A stretch of DNA of 64,000 nucleotides. It comes from Archilochus colubris (taxonomy: Eukaryota > Chordata > Aves > Apodiformes > Trochilidae). Shown here piece after piece: positions 35,883 through 48,819 of this stretch. Below the pieces are notes generated by a model, which saw only the letters and a list, made by a program, of their open reading frames with translations, was not told the DNA's origin and made no database searches. Every line of letters begins with the position of its first letter. Positions within the stretch are counted from its first letter, which is position 1. The stretch is from positions 39,498,874 to 39,562,873 of the forward strand of contig CM041090.1 in assembly GCA_023079485.1 (NCBI GenBank), given 5' to 3'. The translations under genes and the position numbers were made by a program.

Positions 35883-36290
35883 TTTTATATTTATTTCATG
35901 CTGCCAGTATCAAGGCATCTATCATATGTTATCACACACTGGATAATTATGTCCTGACAGCATTTACAGGTATATTTGAATGTAAATATTTCCAGAACTC
36001 CTCTTTAAATATTATTATAGCTATTTACAGTATCAGGCAGTAAATCTATTTGATCGATTAGATAGATAGAAGTGGATGATGAATATGTATAGTTAATCAA
36101 ATGCAGTATGTCTTTCAGATTTTCTACCAAGTAATAATGAGAATGAAATATACATTTAATTGCTGTGATTATGGTCGTCGCTCATGAGATGTTTTAATGA
36201 GAGAAAACAAACTGCAAAATTGCAGCTATTTCAGTAAATGCTCAGAACGTGCATTTTAATCTCTCCAGCATCCTCATCCTTGCTCTAAGT
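35883..36290. other. AT-rich repeat-free block, candidate conserved non-coding element
   Basis: Unique sequence dense in homeodomain/POU-type words such as GATCGATTAGATAG, AGTTAATCAAATGC and ACATTTAATTGCTGTG. It has no repeats and no coding frames. It is one of the strongest candidates in the window for a conserved enhancer by composition alone. Confidence 0.35.
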
Positions 36291-37979
36291 GTGAGTTCCT
36301 AAAAAGCTGGTGTTGTGATTTGCTTTTATTTTCATTCTTGGCTTAAGCAAGAGGCTTGCAAGTGGCAGCTCTGAAAACAGATTTCTTTATCCAGAAGCCA
36401 GTTTGGAGAGAGTCCACCCAGGCTGCTATTCTAAGGCACAATTCTGAAGTCTGCCATCTCCACGATGGCATATGAGATGTAATTTAGTCTCTGTGTTAAT
36501 TTAGCCCAAGGTCTCTCCTGAACAGAGAGGACCAGCCCTGCCAAATTGTGTTAAACTCGGGATGGTGCTTTTGTGATAGGGACAACTGTCTACCAGGGAT
36601 TGAGCTGAGACCACCAAACCACTTTCATTTAGATTCTCAATTTAGTCCTGAACCAAGGTCAGAAGGTAAATAGCCAGGGCTTTATCTTCCCAGCCAAGCT
36701 GCTGGTAGAGGGGCTCTTTGAAGTGGAGTGTGATCACTGGTGGTTTCAGAACTAATGTCCAAGACAGTGATGTATAATACATTGGCTCCTATTTTACATC
36801 TGCTGGGGTGGTTGAAGGTTAATTTTAGTACATTTTTCAGACAAAGGAGTGTTTCTATCCAGGGTAGTTTAAAAAAATAAATAAATAAAAAAATCTGAAA
36901 TCAACTCAAGTTGCCTTCTTGACACTGCCCCAAAGCATATATGTATTTTTCCCCCCCTGCTTCAAATCCCAGTTGCTTTGAGTCCCATCCTGCTCTTCCT
37001 GAAGTCAGTTCTCATTTGTTTCAATAGCCAAGGCAGTCTGAAGATGCTCCCAGTGTAGGGTGGTGTTTGTGTCTGTGCATCCTCCAGGTGGTCAGAGGGG
37101 AGGAGATTTCCATATGGAGGGATATTTGCTGCCATTACAGTGGGATCTGGAAGCAGACAAAACTGCAGGGCAGGCTCTACACTCATCCCTTAAGCCAGGG
37201 AAGACACAGACCTGGAGCACAAAGACACATTTGGGATTGTCTGGTGATGCCAATTCAAGCCATCCCATCACCTTCTTCTTCTGTCAGTCCATTCTCCTGT
37301 GCCATTGCATTTGCTTGTTTGTTTTTTTAAAGAATCTGGGTTAAAACCCCTGAATGTTCCTGCAAAGATTATTCCATGATGGGTTCTTAACCTATCAGTT
37401 CCCATCATTGCCCTTCAAATAGTTGTGCCAGCACTGTGAAGAACTGGGTACAATGAGAAGATTTCCAGCATCTCTTCATGCCCCAAAACTCCCACAGACT
37501 GAGCACCATTCCCAACCTTGTGCCATGATGACCACAAATCAACCACAGCAACCCCAACCACCCTCCTGCACCTCAAATTACTCCATCTGGTCCAGGAGGC
37601 CTCTGGGCAGGAGCAGACTTCTTTGGGAGGGACAAGGAGGTTTCATACACTTTCCTGGCACTAAAAAAAACCTGTAGGGCTACCTCTCTCACTGGCAAAA
37701 CCATATTCCAGATATCCACCCTATGCTTCAAGACAGAGCTAATCCAAGGGCAGCATTAGGAGCATGATGGTTGCCATGTGTGAACTTTACACCTCTCACC
37801 GTGGGGTGGTTCCCTACATCAGCATCCCCAGATCAGGGCTTGCACGAAAGGGAAGGGGAATTGCCATCTCTTTGCCTTTAGGATTCACATTTCCCCATGA
37901 AGTGCTTCAGTAAAAGTGGATTTGTATCAAAATATTCTTTTTTTTATCAAAAATTGTAATGGAATTTGTAAAAGATATT
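36291..37979. other. Non-coding stretch, no gene seen
   Basis: Unique sequence with an (AAAT)-like patch at 36869-36893. Overlapping plus frames at 37060-37344 lack support. Confidence 0.45.
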
Positions 37980-38186
37980 GGAAAGAACCTTTTTTCAAGG
38001 GTGGTGTAACACTGGCCTGGGGTTGTCCAGAGAACTGGTAGGTGCCCCATCCCTGGAAACATTCCAGGTCAGGTTGGAAGGGACTTTGAGCAACCTGGTT
38101 TAGTTGGAGATGTCCCTGCTCACTACAGTGGGTTTGGACTAAATATGACCTTTAAAAACCCAACTTAAATGATTCTGTGATATGAT
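37980..38186 (+). mobile_element. CR1 LINE 3' fragment
   Basis: Forward CR1 words appear in the expected order: GTGGTGTAACACTGGCCTGG, CCATCCCTGGAAACATTCC, TTTGAGCAACCTGGTTTAG, GATGTCCCTGCTCAC and a degenerate AATGATTCTGTGATATGATT tail. The coding frame is broken. Confidence 0.92.
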
Positions 38187-38571
38187 TAATACACCTGAAA
38201 TGTCTTCCTTTTCATCCCACAACTTCTTGATTAAAATAGAGCCAGACTTCACCTGACTGGGTCTAAATCCTTACAGCCAGCCAAGAAATGGACTAGAAAG
38301 GGAATAAACTCCTAGCAGAGTGCCTGGGTATGGAGTTATTCCATGTCACATCCTCACTTCATCTCACCCAGATGCTGAGGGGCAATTCCTGACACCACAA
38401 GGCATGAAATTTTGCAGCATTTAAGCACAATAGGCTGAATTTTAAGAGCTATGTTTGTTTTCCTTTAGTAATACTGGCAAATGTGCTGTAAGGAAGGGAT
38501 AAAGTAGGTTTCTGTTCAGATGTATCCAAAAAAAAAATTAAAATAGGGCAGTTTTGCAAAAGACAATGACA
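38187..38571. other. Non-coding stretch, no gene seen
   Basis: Unique sequence between CR1-related segments. Confidence 0.5.
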
Positions 38572-38990
38572 CCATGGAAAAATGGAGCTGGAAAGGGTAT
38601 CAAGAAGCCACCTAGTCCATTCCTCTGCCCCAGAGAAGAGGCACCCAGATTTTTTTGGATTTATGTTTGTCTGACACATGACTAAAACCTTCACAACCCC
38701 TCCTGGCAGTTAGCTCAGTTTCTGCACCATCTCTGCTCATGGGAAGTGTTCCTTAACCTCAGGGCTGCATCTGATGCTTTTTCCTCCTTGCCCTAATCCC
38801 TTGGACATGGCAAAGAGTCACCCCCTCACAACAACTTTGTACATTTTGGCAGCTGCTCTCATCTCTCTCTTGATGATTCCCTGCTCCAAGTTAAACTCAA
38901 GAAGACTTTTCAGTTCTGATCCCTTGTTTCAGTGCAGCTCTGGTGCCTCCCCAGGCTGGTGTCACCCATTGCCACTCTCTGCCTGAAGAA
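38572..38990 (-). mobile_element. Possible ancient CR1-like LINE fragment
   Basis: GGAAAGGGTATCAAGAAGCC followed by ACCTAGTCCATTCCTCTGCC resembles the reverse complement of a CR1/L3-type 3' end. Later words (TGTTCCTTAACCTCAGGGCT) fit the expected position of the ORF2 C-terminal region. Divergence is high and no tail repeat is visible, so this could be another old LINE or chance. Confidence 0.35.
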
Positions 38991-40732
38991 GGGCAAAGCC
39001 CTGAAGGCCTCCAGGCAAAACAATCTTTTCCTTTTTGACACTGGTTACAGATAATCTTTATCTCTGGAGAAATTATCTGGCCAGATCATATCCAAATTAC
39101 AGTATTTTCCTTTAAAGATTATTCCACTGAAATTGTCTTTTCTTGGCAGACCCACACTGAGTGTCATGGAGCTGTATTGCTTTTTATTTCCATTTATTAT
39201 TGATGTTTATGCTGCATTATCATCAGTTCCAATCCACGACTTAAGCATCTCAGGGAAGACATCCCTGCTGAAAAAAACATCTGATCCAAATCACAGGAGA
39301 AACTCCTGCAAGTAGCAGAAAATAAACCCAAAGCAACGCTGAGCCCTGACTATCAGGCTACAAAATAAACAGCATGGATTCCTTGCTAGTGCTCTCCTGT
39401 GTGGCCTTGGAAAAATCAGTTATTTCTGGGGAAGGTTTGTCCTTCCTGTTGGATCCCTGAGACAGGATAATTTGATGCTGTGAAGCCTCCTCCCCTCAGG
39501 TTCTCTGAAAGTCCTTGCTTCTACCCAGTAACTCTACTGGGGGATTGAGTTAGATGCCTGAATTAATTCCCCATCAGTTAAAAAAAAATTAAAAAAGCAA
39601 TTTCTACCCAACAGTGGGCTATAAGGGAAGAATTAATAAGCCAAAACAGCAGAGGGACTCCAATAAACACACACTGCATAGGGCTGTGCTGGGTCATTGC
39701 TCTCCAGAAATCCCACAGACCACTCATCACACATTGGGCTAATGTTTGACCAGACCCTTGACCACCCAACTACCCCTCTTCTTGAGGTATCAAGGTAAGT
39801 CACAACTCATAAATGTCACCAACAGGAAGACTAGTTTGATGTAGATGATGTCTAGATGATGGGTGCAGTCACCCAAGCCAGCTTCATACCTGCTAACCCC
39901 ACCAGTGGAGGAGACTATGAAACACAGCTTATCAAGATGGTTAAACTACTTCCACAGACCATCTTATGGCTTTTACCTCACTCATCATTTCAAACTTCTT
40001 GGCTAGGTGGTATTGGAGATGACAAGAAGAAGGTGGGACCAACAGGCCCCTGACTAGAAGATGAATAGTGGGACCAAGTGCTTCAAAACTGAAGTTAAAC
40101 CCATTTAGCCTTATTTAGCTCATCTAAATTTCCTCCTAAATAGCTCAAAGCCCTCAGAGGGCCAACCTGGCACCTCGTGGCTCAGGGGCTGGGGTGGGAA
40201 TGGCCCATTGCAATAAAGAGGAAATTTAGAAGTAATTAATGACCAGAAAAAATGGCCAGGTTCTGCAGTGGAATCTCCACAGCTGGAGATTTCCAGCTCA
40301 AGACTGGATATTTTTCCAGCTGAGACCATTTAATTTAAACACAAATTGGCTCACAGACATCCTCTGGTCTCTGTTTAAGAGCAAGGCAGATGAGGCCAGC
40401 ACAGCTGTCCCCCTGGCTTTTAAATCTGTGACTCCCCAGCTACCTGGACACCACAGATCCTCACTCTCCCATGAATAACACCAGCCCAACACAGTCACCC
40501 CAGTTCTCTTCCATAAGACCTCTCAACAGGATGGATTTGCAGTTATTTATGGCACAGGAACAACCTTGCTTCTCCCCATCCACAAGAGGTACATGACATT
40601 TTGATCTCATCAGGCCTAGAGCCATAAACTGATGCAGCCCTTTTTAAAATCAATGTATCTGTGCCTACCACTTCAAAATATAGTTATTTGATGGCATTTT
40701 TTTCTAAAAAGAAAAAAAAAAGTGAAATGGGA
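38991..40732. other. Non-coding stretch, no gene seen
   Basis: Unique sequence. No exon with splice support and no clear repeat family was seen. Confidence 0.45.
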
Positions 40733-40845
40733 TCCATCCCATGGCATGGGCATGGTTTAGTGATGGACATAGCAGTGCTGGGCAAGGGGCTGGACTCCAT
40801 GATCTTCAAGGTTTTTTTCCAACCTAAATTATACTATGATTACAT
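40733..40845 (+). mobile_element. CR1 LINE extreme 3' end fragment
   Basis: CATGGTTTAGTGATGGACAT, GGCTGGACTCCATGATCTTC and TTTCCAACCTAAATTATACT are the last segments of a CR1 3' UTR just before the tail. About 110 bp is kept and the 5' part is missing. Confidence 0.9.
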
Positions 40846-41552
40846 GGACAGTTTTCAGCACTGGCCAAATGAGTTTATCTTCTATTTAGGAGAGGTTCAA
40901 GACCCAGCTCTGAGCCATATCTCCCACCTGGTTTTAGAGAACCACAGTCCCTTTTTCTAGCCAAAGAGAAGTGGATAAACGTTCATAAATTGGGGTTCAA
41001 AAGATGTCCAGAGATAAACTGGACACCTTGGTGCTCATGAAGCATGAGGACCTGGCTTTGCTTTCCTTCTCAGCCTGAACATCTCCATCCTCCCAGTCTC
41101 CTAACCACAGACCAAGTGACATTGTGCTGGGGACACTCATCATCTCCTATGGAAGGTGGGTCACTGTGCAGAAACCTTCAGGTAAGAGGGGAAGACTCAT
41201 CTCTGAGCACAGCTGAGCACAGACACTTGAGATAAAAGCCCTAAAAACCCCTTTTCAGTGCTCTCACCCTGGTGCATCTTCACATCACCCATAAAATGCT
41301 GTGCCACCTCTTTTTATTTTGGAGCCTGACAGCATTGACTTAAGATGGTGGGCACTGATGATGATGATGATGATGGCAGGGGTCTGAGTGAGGATTCAGT
41401 GGCTTCCTGCTAGGAGACAGATGCATTTGCCCCTCCAGGTGATGCAAGTAGAGCTGATATGCAGTGGTGGAAGGGCTTTGTGTCAAGCAGGAGCATCAGG
41501 CCCCAGCAGATGAAGCTCTGTTCTTAATTTTTAACACAGATGAGCATGGACC
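40846..41552. other. Non-coding stretch with a GAT microsatellite
   Basis: Unique sequence. (GAT)n of about six copies lies at 41357-41374. A good acceptor-like AATTTTTAACACAG lies at 41526-41539. Confidence 0.45.
41357..41374. repeat. (GAT)n microsatellite
   Basis: Six consecutive GAT units. Confidence 0.93.
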
Positions 41553-41759
41553 ATGTCAGAGCCAAGCAAAAGGGACTCTTCAAATTCAGATTCAGCCCAA
41601 ACCAAAATAACAGCATGGCTCTTAATGAGGAACAGCCTGACCCAAACCTCTGCAACCACAACTCTCAAAAAGATTGCTGCCAAACCTAAACTGGGAAACT
41701 GGGACTTGGCCCAAGACGAAGCCAACATCTTGCCTGGACTGAAAAAAGGCATCAAGTAG
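41553..41759 (+). CDS. Small candidate ORF, unrecognised (weak)
   Basis: A 68-codon frame starts with ATG in an acceptable context (A at -3). It encodes a Lys/Thr-rich hydrophilic peptide ending ILPGLKKGIK. A strong acceptor-like site lies 14 nt upstream. The frame has a TGA between that site and the ATG, so it would have to be a start-containing exon. A second plus frame from 41540 and a minus frame of 74 codons are also open, and three open frames together argue for chance. No family was recognised. Confidence 0.15.
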   Translation: MSEPSKRDSSNSDSAQTKITAWLLMRNSLTQTSATTTLKKIAAKPKLGNWDLAQDEANILPGLKKGIK

Positions 41760-43160
41760 ACACCAAGAAATGAGTAATCTGCTCCCTTTCTACAGAAATC
41801 CTTTCCAAGGTCTCAATCAAGTGCCCCAACCTTTCAAACCTTTATCACCTGGTATAAAAATAGCAATATATATTTTTAAAAAGGAAGATGTGTTATAAAA
41901 GCATAAAGGAGTTAGATAGACAGGTCACAGGAGTTTGTGCAGATTCTTATTTGGGGGAAGGGGAAGATTTGTTAGGAAGCACTCGGATCCAACCATCTGC
42001 ACCAGCCTTTCTATAATTCTCCTCTCCCTTCCCCAGCCCATCTCCTTCTTCCCCCCTCCAGCCACCCAGAAAAATTCAGAAATCCCCTCAAAGTTAAGTG
42101 CCTGAAGTGACAGTAAAAGTCCTGTTATGGAGCCAGTTCCCTTTCAAAACACACACACATACAAAAGGAAGCCATGGGAATTTCTTTGGGAACTCGGTGA
42201 CGTGTTTGCTGGGATGTCAGGGCAGAGCTAAGGTAAATCCAGGCAATCTTTCAGCTGTGCCTGGAAGAGATGGATGGTAGGGCTTTCTCTCCACAGCATT
42301 CAATTCAAAGCTGAGGCACAAGGTTTGGTCAAAAGGATTGCTATTTTAATGCCCACACTTTCCTTGTGCCATTCCAGCTCTCCAAGACCCTTAGACCTTT
42401 AAATTCCATCTAGTGTCTATCACATGCCATTGAATTGGCATGTTTGCAAATTGCATGCAGTGAGATCCTTCCATACCAGCAGCTCTGTCTCAGATTCCCC
42501 ACCATCCCTGCCAAACTAGTATTGCCTGCACATTTTTTTCATCTTTTCATTGAGTTCTGTGTGTCAGCCAACACATTCTTTAGAATAGGCTCCAGTAGGC
42601 ATGGTAACTGGTTCCTGGTTGCAAGCTGCCTGATGCATTTGCTCCTATTTCTTTCTGGAGAAATTCCCCCCCTCCTCCTCCTCCTCCTTCTTCTTAGGTG
42701 AGGACTGCAAACGTGTTTAGCCTTATCCATTCCATCTGTTGTGTTTGGGATAAATAGCTGAGATATAATAAAAAGTCCTAATGGAGGTAGTGATGCGGTG
42801 AATAAGCAAAGCTTGTTCTTCAGGACTGGGAAGCTGGGCTGTTGATAGCTGCAGGTACCTGGGGGCTGCTCAGCCTGTCTGCTATGTTGACTTTGTCTAA
42901 TTGCAGGGGAGGAGCTAGAAAAGCAGTGAAGGGCAGTGGCACACACAGCAGGAGAGCTGGAAAACACTGGCATCACCACGCAGAGCTAAACAAACCGACT
43001 GACAAAGCTCTTGGCATATTATTAAAAAATCTGGCAAAACGCTCATCTCTTGACAAAAATGTAGAGAGACTAGCAATGCATAACTTTATCCCGTGTTGGA
43101 TTTTCAAGTGGCTAATGCCAAGTTGTCTGTCAAAATTAATAGGGCATTGCTGCTTCATAT
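41760..43160. other. Non-coding stretch, no gene seen
   Basis: Unique sequence with (CCT)n at 42669-42688, which creates an Arg-run in a 146-codon minus frame. No supported gene was seen. Confidence 0.45.
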
Positions 43161-45813
43161 AGAATAGGGGAAAAAAAAAAAAAAAAAAAAGGGAGATGGC
43201 GTGTGCGTTTTATTCATTTATTCAGCTCTCACCAAAATGATGGATCTGCTAAAAATTTATTTAGGGAGGGCTTTGGTAGATGTTAATTCTGAAAAAGCAA
43301 TACTCAAGGATCGGCTGGGGTTAAGGGATAAAACCTCCCAGGAAGATGAGGAAAAGCCTGTTATCATCTCAAGCCTTCGTGGAAGAAAGTTGCAGCCCTG
43401 AGTCACCAATCTGCATCTCTGCCCAGATTCCTGTTTTTCTTTTCTGATGATTTTCCTTTCAATCCTACAATTTCACTTTAAAAGGTTCTGCATCAGTGGA
43501 ATGACATTGATACTCAGGGTCCTCACAAGCACTAAGCCCCAAACAGATTTGTTTACCCCCAGCCACAGTTAAACTTTCTCTGCTTTAGTGCTTGTCAGAG
43601 ATTTTGACTCCGTAGCCTTAACTGTGGCTATCTGACATTCACATTTTGCAACTACATCTCCCAGAACATTCTTTAATGTTCCTGGGTTTTTGCAGAAGAA
43701 CTTGCACTGACCTTGCCTGAGCACCAGCTCTATTGTACAAGCCAACCCAGCCAGCTAAAAAAAAAAAAAAAAATAAAAAAGAAACCAGCCTAAGTTGTTT
43801 TGCTGCCTTTCTAAGTACTAATTACAAGGCCTTAAAATTTCTAAAGATGCTCCCTTTATGGGTGCCAATCCTGCCCTTTCTGCTCTGGATCAGGTCACAT
43901 CAAGCTGCAAGCTTTTCAGCTCCCAGTGCTGAGCACCCAGAGCTCCATCCAGAGCACAGAGCACCAAAAAAAAAAAAAAAACAAATGACCAAGATGAGTG
44001 CAATTTAAGTTAAAGACCCATCTGGCTTCCTTTTCAAGCTGAGAGGTTTCTGCAGAGCCTGAACACAGTGGTACAAAATGCAACTGAATATGAACTGATA
44101 TATTTTGGGTGTTTCCAAGAGGGACCAAAGTCAGGGAGGGACCAAAGTTTTAGCCCACCTGAATAAAGAGAATTCATTGCCTGCCTTAAGAAGCTGAAAG
44201 TGAAATTTATTTATTTTTTTTAATAGTAGGCCATGACCATTGCACATGCTCACTGTGATATTCCAGGGGATTTCCTGCTCAGTATTGTCAAACAGGGCCC
44301 ATTTTGTTGTGCCAGTAAAGTCAGGGCTTAGTTTTTGCCCCAAAACCCCACTAAGTGCTGTTGGACTCACAGCAACAACAGAAAATACATTTGGAAGGAT
44401 GAGTGTTTTCAAGAGGTAAATCCTGCACCCCCAGCACCTCCAGAAACCACCAGCCCAGCCCCTGCCCAAAGCTTTCTGCATTTCAGAGAGGCACACTCTG
44501 ACTTTTTGGTTCTTTGGAGCCCCCCTATTTATTTCAGCCTTTTAAACCTCCCCCCTTTCCAGCTGGGATAGGAAGAATCCAGGTGTCTGCAGAAGAGCTG
44601 GAGCCTTTCATTACCCAGGAGTCTTCTCTCTGGAGGAGTGTGAGTAAACGTTGACACTCCACACATTAAAATAAAAAAAAAAAAAGGGAAAAAAAAAAAA
44701 AAGATGGTGCAAATGTTCTTCAAAGGCTGATGGAATAAACATGTAAATACAAGATGGGCTGATTTCCTACTGCTCATGTTTGCTCACTGTGAACATTTGG
44801 TTCACTTGGCTTTCCTCATTATTTCAGCTGGGGAAAGTCTCTATATGAATTAATAGCAGATTTCCCTGCTGAAAATAAATGTTTACCACTTTTGTGGGTT
44901 TGCTTTTTTTTTTTTTTTCCCTTTTGGCAGAGAGCAGGCTTTTTTTGTCTGACTGCCTCCTTTTTGGCCTGAACATCCCTGAGGTGTGTAATTAAAGTGA
45001 GAGAATTTGTGCATAGTGCTTTGGGGGCTTAATGAATAGAAAACACAGGATATTTCATTGATTTGGTGTGCAGGATATTGTCAGAGTGTACATTTCCTTT
45101 GTAAATGGCAAAAAGAGAGCCATAATAACACATGTGCATTCAACCCTGTGTGTAAAAAAAAAATTAAATAGCAAATAAAAATAAAAGAACTGTATCTGTT
45201 TCCAAATTCTAATATAAAATACATTCAAAAGAGCAATTTAGATTAAAACAGAGAAGGCAGGAGCTTCAACATGGTTCAGAATTAACAATCAAGCTATACT
45301 TTCCTCAAGATATAATTTCACTTAGAGTAGGTGTGGAAATCTTTGAAAAATTCATTATACTGAGCCACATGTGAAAATAAGATTTGTGTTGGTAAAAGAT
45401 TCTTCATCTGCTCTTAAAAAAACCCCAAAAAGTACATTAAATAGCATGTGTGTGCAATGTATAAGTAGGGTACAGTCTGTGCCAGGAGCCTCATCTGTGA
45501 TGTGCCTCATGTGGACTCTGTGTTGAAACGAGAGAGGACAAGGGAAGATAATTCTATTTTTTTTTTCTGGAAAGGTACTTTCTGGGGAGCTCTAAGCCAT
45601 GGTTGTGGAGCTGCCATAATAACCCAATGCAAAGACTTTTCTCCCTGCAAAGAGGAGCTGGGTACCCATGAGCCAAGCTGTGGACCCTTTGGATCTGGAG
45701 AAGAAGAGGGTTGGCCAGAGAAGAACCACTGGCTGTAACCACAGCCTTTCAGGTGACCCAGCTCAACCCAACCCAACCCAACTTCTGCCTCAGCAGGTGA
45801 CAGAATACATAAG
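43161..45813. other. Non-coding stretch with several A/T-runs
   Basis: A-runs at 43171-43190, 43757-43773, 43965-43981 and 44671-44702, and a T-run at 44904-44918. Unique AT-rich sequence at 44980-45440. A short (AACCC)n-like patch lies at 45762-45782. No exon is supported. Confidence 0.45.
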
Positions 45814-47612
45814 ACAGATTTCCTAGGGTTCCCTCTCCTGCCTCCAGATCCAACACGAACTCAGGCAGCAAGGATGCAGGCAACTGAGGCAGCCCAGTGA
45901 GCATCTTAGAGAGGAGGAGAGCTCTCTGATATATTTTCTAGATGCTACTTAGGTAGTTTGTGGATACCAGAGTCTTAACCAGGAGGCTCTGCACTACACA
46001 GGTACAAAAATACAAATAATCTCAAGGAGTAAACCAGTTTCACCAGTCTCCCATTCAGTGGAGAGCAGTCCTGAAGGCCCAAGGCAAATGCTGGTGCTCT
46101 GATCCTCTGCTTAACAGGTGGATGGTGAGACACTGGAAGAGATTATCTGGTGGGACAGATTATCATGGGATAGATTTCCTAGAGTTCCCTCTCCTGTCTC
46201 CAGATCCAACACCAACCCAGGCAGCAAGGATGCAGGCCATTGGGGCAGCCCAGTGGCATCTCCTGAGCATCTCTGAGAGGAGGAGAGCTCTCTGATGTAT
46301 TTTCTAAACACTACTTAGGTAGTTTGTGGATACCAGAGTCTTAGCCAGGAGGCTCTGCACCACACGGGAGCAAAAATAGAAATAATCTCAATGCAAGGAG
46401 TAAACCAGGTTCACCAATCTCCCATTTAGTGGAGAGCAGTCCTGAAGGCCCAAGGCAAATGCTGATGCTCTGATCCTCTGCTTAACAGATGGATGGTGAG
46501 ACACTGGAAGAGATTATCTGGTGGGACAGATTTCCTAGGGTTCCCTCTCCTGGGATCTCCTGTCTCCAGATCCAACACCAACCCAGACAGCAAGGATGCA
46601 GGCAACTGAGGCAGCCCAGTGAGCATCATGGAGGGGAGGAGAGCTCTCTGATACATTTTCTAAATGCTACTTCTGTAGTTTGTGGATACCAGAGTCTTAG
46701 CCAGGAGGCTCTGCACCACACAGGTACAAAAATACAAATAATCTCAATGCAAGGAGTAAACCAGGTTCACCAATCTCCCATTTAGTGGAGAGCAGTCCTG
46801 AAGGCCCAAGGCAAATGCTGATGCTCTGATCCTCTGCTTAACAGATGGATGGAGAGACACTGGAAGAGATTATCTGGTGGGACAGATTTCCTAGAATTCC
46901 CTCTCCTGGGATCTCCTGTTCTCCAGATCCAACACCAACCCAGACAGCAAGGATGCAGGCAATTGGGGCAGCCCAGTGAGCATCTTAGAGAGGAGGAGAG
47001 CTCTCTGATACATTTTCTAGATGCTACTTAGGTAGTTTGTGGATACCAGAGTCTTAGCCAGGAGGCTCTGCACTACACAGGTACAAAAATACAAATAATC
47101 TCAAGGAGTAAACCAGTTTCACCAGTCTCCCATTCAGTGGAGAGCAGTCCTGAAGGCCCAAGGCAAATGCTGGTGCTCTGATCCTCTGCTTAACAGGTGG
47201 ATGGTGAGACACTGGAAGAGATTATCTGGTGGGACAGACTGTCATGGGACAGATTTCCTAGGGTTCCCTCTCCTGGGATCTCCTGTCTCCAGATCCAACA
47301 CCAACCCAGACAGCAAGGATGCAGGCAATTGGGGCAGCCCAGTGGCACCTCCTGGGCATCTCTGAGAGGAGGAGAGCTCTCTGATATATTTTCTAAATGC
47401 TACTTCTGTAGTTTGTGGATACCAGAGTCTTAGCCAGGAGGCTCTGCACCACACAGGAGCAAAAATAGAAATAATCTCAATGCAAGGAGTAAACCAGGTT
47501 CACCAATCTCCCACTTAGTGGAGAGCAGTCCTGAAGGCCCAAGGCAAATGCTGATGCTCTGATCCTCTGCTTAACAGATGGATGGTGAGACACTGGAAGA
47601 GATTATCTGGTG
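45814..47612. repeat. Tandem array, five units of about 356-367 bp
   Basis: Units begin near 45816, 46172, 46528, 46884 and 47251, each with AGATTTCCTAG followed by TTCCCTCTCC. Each contains CCAGATCCAACACCAACCCA (or a close variant), GGCAGCCCAGTG, GTAGTTTGTGGATACCAGAG and TGATCCTCTGCTTAACAG. Units 1 and 4 share one set of variants. Units 2 and 5 share another, including an extra ATCATGGGA-like insert just before the unit start. Short frames on both strands recur because the units recur. Confidence 0.97.
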
Positions 47613-48531
47613 AGATGGTGCAATTTCCAGCACTGGAGGTCTCTGAGGCATCTCCCAGCCCTATTGCTCAATGAATTTGTAATTCATCATTTCCTGAGTG
47701 AGTCAAGACACTCCCTCAACTCTCAAAACAGCATGCAGAGGACAAATTGCTCTTTTTGCATCTCTTCTCACTAAGCAGAAGGGAAAATAAGACACAGGGT
47801 GGAAATAGAGGGAGAAAGGAGGAGAGTTCAGCATCTCCCCACAGCTCTATTCTGTCCAGGCTGCAAAGCTTTGTACGTGTTTATTCACAGACAAAAAAAG
47901 AGAAAAATATTCATGTGAAAATATAATTTTTCTCTTCTTTCCTTTGACCCTTCTGATATCTTCTTCACAGCAGAAGATTAAGTTCAATTTCAAGAACCCA
48001 TTGGAGAAGAAATGCATGTAGAATTGAAAAAGAAGCATTTTATCATTAAAAGAAGACATCCCAGGGCTTGTTATGGGATACCAGCAGAGAGAGGCTGTTT
48101 TCTTGGGATCTCAGACCTTATCCTCCCTGCATTTCCAGTTCTGTCTGGCACACTTGAAAAAAAAAAAAATACCAGCTAATTCACACAGTTTATTTCAGGT
48201 CAGTATTATTATTATTACAATGCATTTCTAGAACAGGCAGGATTTAGGGACTGGGATTATGAATTATGTGAACTTTAAGGTATTTATTCTAACTGGGAAT
48301 GAGCTTCCTGACCCTCTCTCATTCTCACTCCATCAATGTGCTGGACTTCACCATTTAAAGCCAAGTCTAACATTGTTTAAAGTCCAAAGCAGCAAATTCC
48401 ACTCATTTGCAAACTGTTAAATAAATTAAATATTTAACTAATCCTTTGACATCCCATCCTATTGTTTTCCTGAACTGGAAAGGCAGCAGTACTACTCAAG
48501 TTCATCATCCCAGCTAGCTGTGAACATTCAT
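47613..48531. other. Non-coding stretch, no gene seen
   Basis: Unique AT-rich sequence after the array. A short (ATT)n patch lies at about 48206-48217. Confidence 0.5.
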
Positions 48532-48662
48532 TTACATGGAAACATTGAAAGCCAGGTTGGATGAGGCTTGGAGCAACCTGGTCCCTGCCCATGGCAGGAA
48601 GGTTGGAACTAAATGAGCTTTAAGGTCCTTCCCAACCCAAACTCTTCTGTGATTGTGATGTG
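48532..48662 (+). mobile_element. CR1 LINE 3' fragment
   Basis: GGAAACATTGAAAGCCAGGT, GCTTGGAGCAACCTGGTCC and AAGGTCCTTCCCAACCCAAA followed by a TCTGTGATTGTGATG tail remnant are in CR1 3' order on the plus strand. Confidence 0.92.
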
Positions 48663-48819
48663 TGCCTCAAAGTTATCCCAACACTGTGGGATTTGGAGTC
48701 ATTTTGGTCCCTGCTCAGCAAAAATTAAAAAAAGATCTTGTTGGGTTCACTCTGTTGCCCCATGCAGAAGTCACCCACTTGCCAAATAGCAGGGTGATCC
48801 CAGAATAAAAACTTGCATT
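48663..48819. other. Short spacer between CR1 fragments
   Basis: No recognisable element. Confidence 0.5.

Noticed and set aside
42539..42979. 146-codon minus frame with an Arg-run
   Set aside because: The Arg-run is the complement of a (CCT)n microsatellite and the rest has no support.
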